The notes beneath the pieces are model-generated. The model was given only the letters and a program-made list of their open reading frames with translations. It was not told the DNA's origin and made no database searches. A program made the position numbers and the translations under genes. This document shows positions 20,084-27,925 of a stretch of DNA of 64,000 nt, one piece after another; position 1 is the first letter of the stretch; every line of letters begins with the position of its first letter. This DNA comes from Vibrio sp. S17_S38 (GTDB taxonomy: Bacteria > Pseudomonadota > Gammaproteobacteria > Enterobacterales > Vibrionaceae), in assembly GCF_014694375.1 (NCBI RefSeq), contig NZ_JAAUWW010000005.1:62001-126000 (forward strand). Direction: 5' to 3'.

Positions 20084-20105
20084 TGCCTCTAATCGTGAGG
20101 CATTT
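20084..20105 (+). terminator. Weak hairpin after yacL
   Basis: TGCCTC (20084-20089) and GAGGCA (20097-20102) form a six-base stem followed by TTT. It overlaps the start of the NtrC-like site upstream of glnK. Confidence 0.45.
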
Positions 20106-20121
20106 GCACTTACTTGGTGCG
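20105..20121 (+). promoter_or_regulatory. NtrC (NRI) binding site upstream of glnK
   Basis: The bases TGCACT-N5-GGTGCG match the enterobacterial NtrC consensus TGCACY-N5-GGTGCA at 10 of 11 specified places. It lies about 80 bases upstream of the sigma-54 promoter, a usual enhancer distance. Confidence 0.65.
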
Positions 20122-20184
20122 TCTATTTTCGTGCAATTCTTACAATAACTTCGTTATCCCTTATTTAACAAATAGTTAAAAACT

Positions 20185-20200
20185 TGGCACGTAACTTGAT
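20185..20200 (+). promoter_or_regulatory. Sigma-54 promoter of glnK-amtB
   Basis: TGGCAC-N5-TTGAT fits the -24/-12 sigma-54 pattern (TGGCAC-N5-TTGCW), with GG at 20186-20187 and the -12 element at 20198-20199 reading GA instead of the usual GC. Transcription would begin about 12 bases downstream. Confidence 0.65.
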
Positions 20201-20263
20201 TGTCTTTATCCAAGGAACAAAAACTCAAGCAGGATTGAGTTAAACAATTAAGACGTATCATGA

Positions 20264-20614
<351 letters not shown>

Positions 20615-20645
20615 TACTGACTTTTTTGGATAGACAGATCGAATA

Positions 20646-20679
20646 GATAGTTTATTCGAGCAGATAATTTATTTGAACA
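20646..20679 (+). repeat. Imperfect 17-base tandem repeat between glnK and amtB
   Basis: GATAGTTTATTCGAGCA (20646-20662) is followed at once by GATAATTTATTTGAACA (20663-20679), 14 of 17 bases equal, and then by a decayed third unit. It fills part of the 135-base spacer of the operon. Confidence 0.6.
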
Positions 20680-20749
20680 GACAGTTAAAAAACAGGCAGC
20701 CTAATATAAATAGATAGGCGCTTAGATTAAATCGATTGGAGAATTTAAA

Positions 20750-21979
20750 ATGGAACTTTCAACCACAGTAGTCGAACTTCGCTACGCACTCGATACTTTT
20801 TTCTTCCTTATTTCAGGTGCATTAGTGATGTGGATGGCCGCAGGTTTTGCGATGTTAGAGGCTGGCTTAGTGCGCTCTAAAAATACCACTGAAATATTAA
20901 CTAAAAACTTTGTGCTTTATGCCATTGCTTGTACGGTTTTCTTGTTAGTTGGCTACAACATCATGTATGTCGGCAATGATGAAGGCGGTATTATTCCTTC
21001 TATTGGAGCATTGATTGGCACCCAAGCTGAAGGCGCAGACCATTCATTAGGCTCGGATTTCTTTTTCCAAGTAGTGTTTGTTGCAACAGCGATGTCAGTG
21101 GTATCTGGCGTAGTTGCTGAGCGCATGAAACTATGGGCTTTCTTAGTTTTTGCTGTTGTGCTTACAGGCTTTATCTATCCAATGGAAGGTTACTGGACAT
21201 GGGGCGGTGGTTTCTTATCGGCTGCTGGTTTTAGTGATTTTGCCGGTTCTGGTATCGTGCATTTAGCCGGTGCTTCTGCTGCACTAGCCGGGGTTTTATT
21301 GTTAGGTGCTCGTAAAGGTAAATATGGTCGAAATGGAGAAATCCACCCAATTCCAGGATCAAGCATGCCACTTGCTACTTTAGGTACATTCATTTTATGG
21401 ATGGGTTGGTTTGGTTTTAACGGTGGCTCTCAATTAGCTTTATCTAACTTTGAAAATGCAACCGCAGTCGGTCAAATCTTCTTGAATACTAATGCGGCGG
21501 CTTGTGCTGGTGCTATTGCCGCGTTGATTGTGGTTAAATCAATCTGGGGCAAAGCAGATTTATCTATGATTCTGAATGGTGCATTAGCTGGTCTAGTGGC
21601 AATTACTGCTGATCCACTATCTCCATCTCCTGTTGCTGCTGTTATTGTTGGTGGTATCGCCGGCATTTTAGTGGTGTTCAGTATCCTAGCGTTTGATAAA
21701 GTAAAGATTGATGATCCTGTTGGGGCTTTGTCGGTACACGGCGTGTGCGGTATCTTCGGGTTAATGGTTGTACCATTTAGTAATGCTGATGCAAGCTTTG
21801 GTGCTCAACTGTTCGGTGCAGTGGTTATTTTTGCTTGGGTCTTTATTGCTAGCCTAGTTGTTTGGGGGATCATTAAAGCGACTATGGGTATTCGTGTAAC
21901 CGAAGAGGAAGAGCTAGAAGGTATGGACATTCACGATTGTGGTGTTGTGGCTTATCCAGAGTTTTCTTCATCTAAATAA
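20750..21979 (+). CDS. amtB: Ammonium transporter
   Basis: Eleven-helix inner-membrane channel of the Amt/Rh family that takes up ammonium; partner of GlnK. 409 residues with no evident cleaved signal peptide. The pore twin histidines are visible in HLAGASAALAG (about residue 170) and SVHGVCGIFG (about residue 320), with the conserved MLEAGLVRSKN of the first helices and WMGWFGFNGGS. The C-terminal tail (RVTEEEELEGMDIHDCGVVAYPE) is the GlnK-contacting segment typical of the family. Confidence 0.96.
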   Translation: MELSTTVVELRYALDTFFFLISGALVMWMAAGFAMLEAGLVRSKNTTEILTKNFVLYAIACTVFLLVGYNIMYVGNDEGGIIPSIGALIGTQAEGADHSLGSDFFFQVVFVATAMSVVSGVVAERMKLWAFLVFAVVLTGFIYPMEGYWTWGGGFLSAAGFSDFAGSGIVHLAGASAALAGVLLLGARKGKYGRNGEIHPIPGSSMPLATLGTFILWMGWFGFNGGSQLALSNFENATAVGQIFLNTNAAACAGAIAALIVVKSIWGKADLSMILNGALAGLVAITADPLSPSPVAAVIVGGIAGILVVFSILAFDKVKIDDPVGALSVHGVCGIFGLMVVPFSNADASFGAQLFGAVVIFAWVFIASLVVWGIIKATMGIRVTEEEELEGMDIHDCGVVAYPEFSSSK

Positions 21980-22024
21980 CCCGCCTTACTTGAAGTAGTA
22001 AGTAAGAAAGTTACATTTAATTAC

Positions 22025-22054
22025 AAAGCCCTGCTCGTTTGAGTGGGGCTTTCT
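22025..22054 (+). terminator. Terminator of glnK-amtB
   Basis: AAAGCCC (22025-22031) pairs with GGGCTTT (22046-22052), with an inner CTC/GAG pair, followed by TCT. The T run is short, so confidence is moderate. Confidence 0.65.
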
Positions 22055-22110
22055 CACATTTATCACTTACTCCATATTGAGTTATTTCATAACCTCGATA
22101 AAATAATCGC

Positions 22111-22129
22111 ATTGATAACCATTATCATT
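22111..22129 (+). promoter_or_regulatory. Fur box upstream of fbpA
   Basis: TGATAAC-C-ATTATCA at 22113-22127 matches the Fur 7-1-7 palindrome (TGATAAT-N-ATTATCA) at 13 of 14 paired positions. It is 30 bases upstream of the fbpA ATG, placing the iron importer under iron repression. Confidence 0.8.
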
Positions 22130-22156
22130 TGCGTTAATTTTATTAAAGGATTTAAT

Positions 22157-23170
22157 ATGAAAAAGCTATTTCTTGCTTCTGCTATTGCTATAAGTGCCTT
22201 TTCACCAAATCTAATGGCAGCCGAAGAAGTGAATGTATATTCTTACCGTCAGCCATTTTTAGTTGAGCCTATGTTGAAGGAATTTACCAAAGAAACAGGC
22301 GTTAAAGTGAATGTGAAATTTGCTAAAGAAGGGTTAGCCGAGAAACTTAAGCAAGAAGGTGAATATAGTCCGGCAGATGTCGTGTTAACGGTTGATATTA
22401 GCCGTCTTGCTGAGTTAACTAAAATGGGTGTCGTCCAACCTGTTGAAAGTAAATTGATTGATGCCAATATCCCTGCTCAATATCGTGATAAAGAAGGTGA
22501 ATGGTTTGGGGTAACGACCCGCGCTCGCGCAGTCTATTCGTCCAAAGATCGTATCGGTAAATTACCGGCTTCATTTGATTATTTAGATCTAGCTAAGCCT
22601 GAATTTAAAGGCAAGATTTGTACTCGATCTGGTAAGCATCCTTATAATGTTTCTTTAGTGTCAGCCATGATCGCTCATTATGGCGAAGCCGAAACCAAAA
22701 CGTGGTTAGAAGGGGTCAAATCTAATTTAGCACGTAAACCTCAAGGCAGTGATCGAGCTCAAGTGCAAGCGATCAAAGAAGGCCTTTGTGATGTTTCTCT
22801 CGGTAACAGTTATTACTTAGGCAACATGCTGAACGATAAAGATCAAAAAGCGTGGGCAGATGCTGTTTATATCAATTTCCCTGGGCAAGAAGCAAAGGGT
22901 ACTCATGTGAATATCAGTGGTATGGCGATGGCGAAATACGCACCAAATAAAGATAACGCTCTAAAATTAATGGAGTTCTTATCTGGTGATGTGGCACAAA
23001 GCATGTACGCACAAGATAACTTTGAATCTCCAGTGAAGGCGGGCGTAAAACGTTCAGAGTTAGTGGCTTCATGGGGAGACTTTAAAGCGGATACCTTATC
23101 TTTAGATGAGATCGCAGATCATCATGAAGCGGCAATTAAACTGCTTGATGAAGTGAAGTTTGACCTGTAA
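22157..23170 (+). CDS. fbpA: Periplasmic ferric iron-binding protein
   Basis: Binds Fe(III) in the periplasm for the FbpBC importer. 337 residues from the ATG at 22157, which has AAAGGA seven bases upstream and begins a standard signal peptide (MKKLFLASAIAISAF...LMAAEE); a longer upstream frame has no such features. The paired iron-binding tyrosines are seen in GNSYYLGNML (about residue 218 of the precursor), and the protein opens VNVYSYRQPFL as in the FutA/FbpA family. V. cholerae carries fbpABC at the same relative place. Confidence 0.94.
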   Translation: MKKLFLASAIAISAFSPNLMAAEEVNVYSYRQPFLVEPMLKEFTKETGVKVNVKFAKEGLAEKLKQEGEYSPADVVLTVDISRLAELTKMGVVQPVESKLIDANIPAQYRDKEGEWFGVTTRARAVYSSKDRIGKLPASFDYLDLAKPEFKGKICTRSGKHPYNVSLVSAMIAHYGEAETKTWLEGVKSNLARKPQGSDRAQVQAIKEGLCDVSLGNSYYLGNMLNDKDQKAWADAVYINFPGQEAKGTHVNISGMAMAKYAPNKDNALKLMEFLSGDVAQSMYAQDNFESPVKAGVKRSELVASWGDFKADTLSLDEIADHHEAAIKLLDEVKFDL

Positions 23171-23183
23171 TTAATATAATGTT

Positions 23184-23215
23184 GAATGATAGAAGAAAGC
23201 ATTCTTTTATCATTC
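23184..23215 (+). other. Strong hairpin between fbpA and fbpB
   Basis: A 14-base stem (23184-23197 with 23202-23215, one G-U pair) and a four-base loop AGCA. It has no U run after it. Such hairpins after binding-protein genes often stabilise the upstream message so that the binding protein is made in excess over the permease. Confidence 0.7.
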
Positions 23216-23240
23216 GCTTTCAACCATTAAGTAGTCGGGA

Positions 23241-24881
23241 ATGAAAGACAGATTTTCATTATGGAAAACCAGCAGTTGGGGATTAGCTCTATTGCTGGTT
23301 TTGCCGATCTTAGCGATCTTCTACACTGCACTTTTTCATACTTCAGTTGGCAAAACGGATGATTTATTTACTCATTTATTTGCCACGGTATTACCAACCT
23401 ATACTTACAACACTGTTGTTTTAGTCGCAGGCACTATGTTGCTGAGCGCGGTATTTGGCGTTCCCGCAGCTTGGTGTATGGCGATGTGTAGAATGCCTGG
23501 TGAAAAGGTTTTGCAATGGGCATTAGTTTTGCCATTAGCGATGCCAGGATACATTGTAGGTTATATTTATACCGATTGGTTTGATGTAGCAGGACCCATT
23601 CAAATTTTATTAAGGGATCTCACTGGCTGGCAAGTTCGATCTTATTGGTTTCCTGACTTACGGACACTTCAGGGCGCGATTACCGTTCTCGCGTTAGTGC
23701 TTTATCCTTATGTTTATTTATTAGCTCGCGCGGCCTTTATGGAGCAAAGCTCATCTCTTCTTCATTCTGCTCGTTTGCTTAAATGCAGTCCTTGGCAAAG
23801 CTTTCGTCGAGTTTCCTTGCCTCTTGCTCGCCCTGCGATTGCCGTTGGTCTTTCATTGGTGGCAATGGAAGCATTAGGGGATTTTGGCACCATGAATTAC
23901 TTTGCGGTGCAGACCTTAACCACGGCCGTTTATGATACTTGGCTTGGTTACTCCAACTTAACCGCTGCGGCCAAAATATCCGCTATTATGTTACTTGTGG
24001 TGGTATTGCTATTAAGCCTTGAGCGTTACAGTCGTCGCAAACAAAAGCGTTTTCAAACTCAATTTTCTAGCCATGAAGATAACCGCTATGTGCTAGTTGG
24101 TTGGAAAAAATGGGCTGCCAGTTTCTGGTGCTGGGGCTTAGTGTGCGCAGGCTTCTTATTTCCCATTCTTCAATTAAGCGATTATGCCAAGCGCTATTTT
24201 ACTCGTAGCTGGACTAATGAATTTACCGTGTATGCGATGAATAGTTTATACGTTTCTTTTTGTGTCGCGATAACCGCCGTGTGCGTGGCATTAATCGTGA
24301 ATTTCTATCGACGCTTATCTCACGGGAAGAAAAGTATATTACCCATGCGATTGTCTTCACTTGGTTATGCGGTGCCGGGCACTGTATTGGCGATTGGGAT
24401 CATGGTGGCAGTATTAACGCTTGATCATAGTGTGAATGATATCGCTAAATATATTGGATGGAGGCGACCTGGCCTGATTTTTTCAGGCACTATGTTTGCG
24501 TTAGTCTTTGCGTTGACGGTCCGTTTTTCCGCCGTGGCAATTGGCAGTATTGAAAGTGGATTAAGTAAGGTTTCGCCAAGTCTTGATATGGCGGCTAGAA
24601 CGATGGGTTGTAATAGCAATCAGATGTTACGTAGAATTCATTTACCTTTAGTATCTCGTGGTGTGCTAATTGCAGGCTTACTCGTATTTATAGAATCAAT
24701 GAAAGAATTAAATGCTTCTTTGTTACTGCGTCCCTTTAATTTTGAGACTTTGGCGACTTACGTTTATAACTTTGCATCCGATGAGCAACTAGAAATGGCG
24801 GCATTGCCGGCTATTTTATTGATTCTGGTTGGTTTGATCCCGCTTATTTTAGTTAACCACTCATTAGAAAAGGCGCATTGA
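23241..24881 (+). CDS. fbpB: Ferric iron ABC transporter permease
   Basis: Inner-membrane channel of the importer, 546 residues. It is a tandem fusion of two permease halves, each with about six helices and an EAA-type loop (MEALGDFGTMNYFAV near residue 210; SMKELNASLLLRPFNFETLA near residue 495), as in FbpB/HitB. Its stop overlaps the ATPase start by one base, so the two are co-translated. Confidence 0.94.
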   Translation: MKDRFSLWKTSSWGLALLLVLPILAIFYTALFHTSVGKTDDLFTHLFATVLPTYTYNTVVLVAGTMLLSAVFGVPAAWCMAMCRMPGEKVLQWALVLPLAMPGYIVGYIYTDWFDVAGPIQILLRDLTGWQVRSYWFPDLRTLQGAITVLALVLYPYVYLLARAAFMEQSSSLLHSARLLKCSPWQSFRRVSLPLARPAIAVGLSLVAMEALGDFGTMNYFAVQTLTTAVYDTWLGYSNLTAAAKISAIMLLVVVLLLSLERYSRRKQKRFQTQFSSHEDNRYVLVGWKKWAASFWCWGLVCAGFLFPILQLSDYAKRYFTRSWTNEFTVYAMNSLYVSFCVAITAVCVALIVNFYRRLSHGKKSILPMRLSSLGYAVPGTVLAIGIMVAVLTLDHSVNDIAKYIGWRRPGLIFSGTMFALVFALTVRFSAVAIGSIESGLSKVSPSLDMAARTMGCNSNQMLRRIHLPLVSRGVLIAGLLVFIESMKELNASLLLRPFNFETLATYVYNFASDEQLEMAALPAILLILVGLIPLILVNHSLEKAH

Positions 24882-25954
24882 TGATGCTTGAAACGACTCA
24901 AGACCGAGCTGAACAATCGGCATTAACTATACGTGATCTGACGTGTAGTTATGATGGACAATCATTGAATCAAGCGGTGTTACAAAATCTAGATTTAACG
25001 GTTCAGAAAGGCGAAATTGTCTGCTTATTGGGTGCGAGTGGGTGCGGTAAAACCACCTTATTAAAAGCCATTGCTGGTTTGCTTCCTTTATCTAAAGGGG
25101 AAATGACCCTTGCGAATACTGTGATTGATAATGGTGCTACTTGGCTACCGCCTGAATCTCGCAATATTGGTCTTATCTTTCAAGATTACGCTTTATTTCC
25201 ACATTTAACCGTCAGTGAAAATGTGGCCTTTGGGTTAACGGATTTGAATAAATCTGAGCGAGCCAGAATCGTGGAGAACATGCTAGAACTGGTGCATTTA
25301 TCTGGGCTTAATGATCGCTATCCTCATCAATTATCGGGTGGCCAGCAGCAGCGTGTTGCCATTGCTCGTTCACTGGCTTATCAGCCTGATTTATTGCTGC
25401 TTGATGAACCGTTCTCCAATATCGACACTCAAGTACGACATGATCTGATAAGAGATATTCGTTCTATTTTCAAGGCGCAGGGAGTCACTGCAATTTTTGT
25501 CACACATAGCCGTGAAGAAGCGTTTGCTTTCTCAGATAAAATGGCGGTAATGAACCGAGGTGTGATCGAGCAATTTGGTAGTGCGGCAGAGCTTTACTAT
25601 CAACCATCGAGTCCATTTGTTGCGAATTTCTTAGGTGGTGGAACCTATTTACCTGCGGTTAAAGGTGCTAGGAATAATTTTGATACCGTATTAGGAATAC
25701 TTGAAGTGATGGATTCTAATGTGGGTGAAGGGAGCGCATGTGAGATTTTATTGCGCCCACAACAAGTGATGATCCACGCTGATGCCGATAGCGAGATCAA
25801 AGTGATTGAGCAACAATTTATGGGCGATCATTGTCGTTACATAATTAATGTTCAAGAGGTTAAGTTATTGGCGCAATCGAATCAATTATTGATGATTGGG
25901 CAGCGCGTTAGCGTCGAAGTTGATGCGGGTTCTGCAGTCATTTTTGCTCAATAA
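24881..25954 (+). CDS. fbpC: Ferric iron ABC transporter ATP-binding protein
   Basis: ATPase that drives Fe(III) import; 357 residues. Walker A is GASGCGKTT (about residue 48), the signature is LSGGQQQR, Walker B is LLLLDEPFSNID and the switch is VTHSREEA. The C-terminal third is a TOBE-like domain. The ATG at 24881 shares its A with the fbpB stop and has AAGG seven bases before it; TTG at 24878 and ATG at 24884 are alternatives. Confidence 0.94.
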   Translation: MMLETTQDRAEQSALTIRDLTCSYDGQSLNQAVLQNLDLTVQKGEIVCLLGASGCGKTTLLKAIAGLLPLSKGEMTLANTVIDNGATWLPPESRNIGLIFQDYALFPHLTVSENVAFGLTDLNKSERARIVENMLELVHLSGLNDRYPHQLSGGQQQRVAIARSLAYQPDLLLLDEPFSNIDTQVRHDLIRDIRSIFKAQGVTAIFVTHSREEAFAFSDKMAVMNRGVIEQFGSAAELYYQPSSPFVANFLGGGTYLPAVKGARNNFDTVLGILEVMDSNVGEGSACEILLRPQQVMIHADADSEIKVIEQQFMGDHCRYIINVQEVKLLAQSNQLLMIGQRVSVEVDAGSAVIFAQ

Positions 25955-26056
25955 TATGGCTTTGAAATGATGGATTATCGTCAAGCCTCGAACTGAATTT
26001 TATCTAGTGTTAAGCTGACAACATCTAAATTGATACTTTATGAAGGAAAATAGTCG

Positions 26057-26395
26057 ATGGAATTAACTGAATTTGTACATCAAGTCACGACAGAGCCATT
26101 ATCGGTAGAGTTTGAGCAAACGATAGGTGTTATTGATAGTCATTTTACTTTTACGCCGACCGCATTCAAAAATGGTGATGTTGATAATGAAGCTGGACAG
26201 AATAATGGATCGTGTAAGATCTTTGCTTTTGCTCAAATGCATAATTTAACCGAAGCGCAAGCTCTAGCTTGTTTTGGGAAGTTTTATCGTCATGATGTAT
26301 TAGAGCACCCAGATAACGATGATCATCAAAACATTCGCAATTTTATTACCCATGGTTGGAATGGTATTGAGTTTTCAGCACCTGCATTAAAATAG
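26057..26395 (+). CDS. HopJ family protein (so-called type III effector HopJ)
   Basis: A 112-residue acidic cytoplasmic protein of the HopJ family. The family core is visible as VIDSHFTFTPTAFKNG, NEAGQNNGSCKIFAFAQMHNLTE in outline and LACFGKFYRHDVLEHPDNDDHQNIRNF. The family was named after a Pseudomonas effector candidate, but it is widespread in marine bacteria that have no such secretion link, and nothing around this gene belongs to a secretion system. No function is assigned. It lies 102 bases after fbpC and has its own GAAGGA site. Confidence 0.8.
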   Translation: MELTEFVHQVTTEPLSVEFEQTIGVIDSHFTFTPTAFKNGDVDNEAGQNNGSCKIFAFAQMHNLTEAQALACFGKFYRHDVLEHPDNDDHQNIRNFITHGWNGIEFSAPALK

Positions 26396-26425
26396 TTTAT
26401 TACAAACCTGAATTGAGGAAACAGT

Positions 26426-26464
26426 AAAGCGACACTAGATTGGCTCTAGTGTCGCTTTATTTTT
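26426..26464. terminator. Bidirectional terminator between HopJ gene and emrD
   Basis: A perfect 14-base inverted repeat (26426-26439 and 26445-26458) with loop TTGGC and T-rich flanks on both sides, between two convergent genes. Confidence 0.88.
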
Positions 26465-26478
26465 TGAATGAATAGGGA

Positions 26479-27684
26479 TCAGATAGCCGATCCCAAAGTA
26501 TCGGGTGAGAGCGGGGTTTTATTGACTCGGTGTAAACCCATTACTGCCAGTAAAGACATCGCAAGCATTAATGCGCCCAATGGCATTTGGTTGTGTGCGG
26601 GGATCATTGCCGCAATCAAGGTGGCGAGCCCTGCACCGAAATTTTGTATTCCTCCCAATAAAGCACCTGCGGTTCCTGCATGATGTGGAAACGGAGAAAT
26701 CGCACCAGTGGTTGCAGCAGGGAACAATACGCCAGCGCCTAAGAAGTAAATGGTAGCTCCACCGATTAAGCTCACTGCATTGGTATAACCAAAGACACCT
26801 GGAATAAAGACAACTAATGAGCCAATTGCAATCGCCACTAAACCAAAGTTTAAAGCTCGTTTTTCTGAGTGACGAGAGGCTATCCAACTCGACATTGCCG
26901 CGCCCAATAGATATCCCGGAATTGGAACTATAAATAATAAGCTAACGGTAGTGGCTGCCAGTTTAAGTTTTCCGCCAAGTAACACTCCTGCTGCTGCTTC
27001 AAATACCGCTACACCTGCAAAAGTGGCGACCAAACACAGTAAGTAACCTTGGAACTGTCGGCTGGATAAAACGTAACGATAGCTGATGGCGACCGAATCA
27101 AAGCGGCGAGATTCTTTTGGCAGCGTTTCGGTCATGTGAGTAAACATCACAATGGTGACTCCGATACTAAAGAGTGCCAAGAATAAATAGCTAGAACGCC
27201 AATTAAACGCTTCGGTTAAGTATCCCCCTAATAGCGGAGCCATTAATGGTGAAAACATCAAACACATACTGATTAAGCTATTAACCTTATGAAGATCTGA
27301 ACCAGAAAAACAGTCTCGGCTTAGTGTTCTTGCCATTGCCCCACCACAACCTATACCCATTCCTTGAACAAAGCTTCCGACTAGGAATAAGCTAAAATTA
27401 TGAGAAAACAGGGCAATGATAGAGCCAAGAATATAGATGGCTAAACCCGCTAAAATAATTGGACGACGACCCAAACGATCAGAGAGTGGACCATAGATGA
27501 ATTGGGATAAGCCGTAAGGGATTAAGTAACACGCCATTACTGCTTGCATTGATGCTGCAGAGACTTGAAATTCATGCGCCATATAGCCCATTGATGGCAC
27601 ATACATGGTTTGTGTCATTTGCCCGACAGCTGCCAAAATGGCGATCAAAAAAGTAAGCTTGATAAAACTCAGAGGCGCAGACAT
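26479..27684 (-). CDS. emrD: EmrD-type multidrug efflux MFS transporter
   Basis: Twelve-helix inner-membrane proton antiporter of the DHA1 family, 401 residues. It opens AILAAVGQMTQTMYVPSMGYMA, nearly the same as E. coli EmrD, and has the MFS motif A in GPLSDRLGRRPIIL (about residues 65-78). Homologues export uncouplers and some antibiotics or detergents, but the real substrate here is unknown. It is transcribed alone, opposite to the iron importer, from a 240-base upstream gap. Confidence 0.88.
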   Translation of the reverse strand: MSAPLSFIKLTFLIAILAAVGQMTQTMYVPSMGYMAHEFQVSAASMQAVMACYLIPYGLSQFIYGPLSDRLGRRPIILAGLAIYILGSIIALFSHNFSLFLVGSFVQGMGIGCGGAMARTLSRDCFSGSDLHKVNSLISMCLMFSPLMAPLLGGYLTEAFNWRSSYLFLALFSIGVTIVMFTHMTETLPKESRRFDSVAISYRYVLSSRQFQGYLLCLVATFAGVAVFEAAAGVLLGGKLKLAATTVSLLFIVPIPGYLLGAAMSSWIASRHSEKRALNFGLVAIAIGSLVVFIPGVFGYTNAVSLIGGATIYFLGAGVLFPAATTGAISPFPHHAGTAGALLGGIQNFGAGLATLIAAMIPAHNQMPLGALMLAMSLLAVMGLHRVNKTPLSPDTLGSAI

Positions 27685-27869
27685 GCATTTTCTCCTGCAT
27701 AAAGGTCTAGGTTGTTAATTAAAACAATATGTTAAATGGGGTGTTCTGATGGCGTGAATATTAGGAGTAAGTATAGGATTCAGCAATAAGAATATGATGA
27801 TGTTTGCAAGATGAAAATCGAGGTTATGGATTAGATTTTCTAATGCCAGAAAAGCTAGCCTTCAAATAG

Positions 27870-27903
27870 AAAAGAGACCATAGCTTTCACTATGATCTCT
27901 TTT
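27870..27903. terminator. Terminator at the end of the chitin-oligosaccharide operon
   Basis: A 14-base stem (27870-27883 and 27890-27903, one mismatch that is G-U in the leftward transcript) with a U run leftward, 22 bases after the phosphoglucomutase stop. Confidence 0.85.
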
Positions 27904-27925
27904 AGAAACGAGTTGTATACTTATG

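Noticed and set aside
22043..22156. 38-residue extension of the iron-binding protein
   Set aside because: It would bury the signal peptide and run through the terminator tail of amtB and the Fur box.
26519..26887. 122-codon leftward frame
   Set aside because: Same strand but another frame inside emrD; Cys- and Arg-rich translation with no family features.
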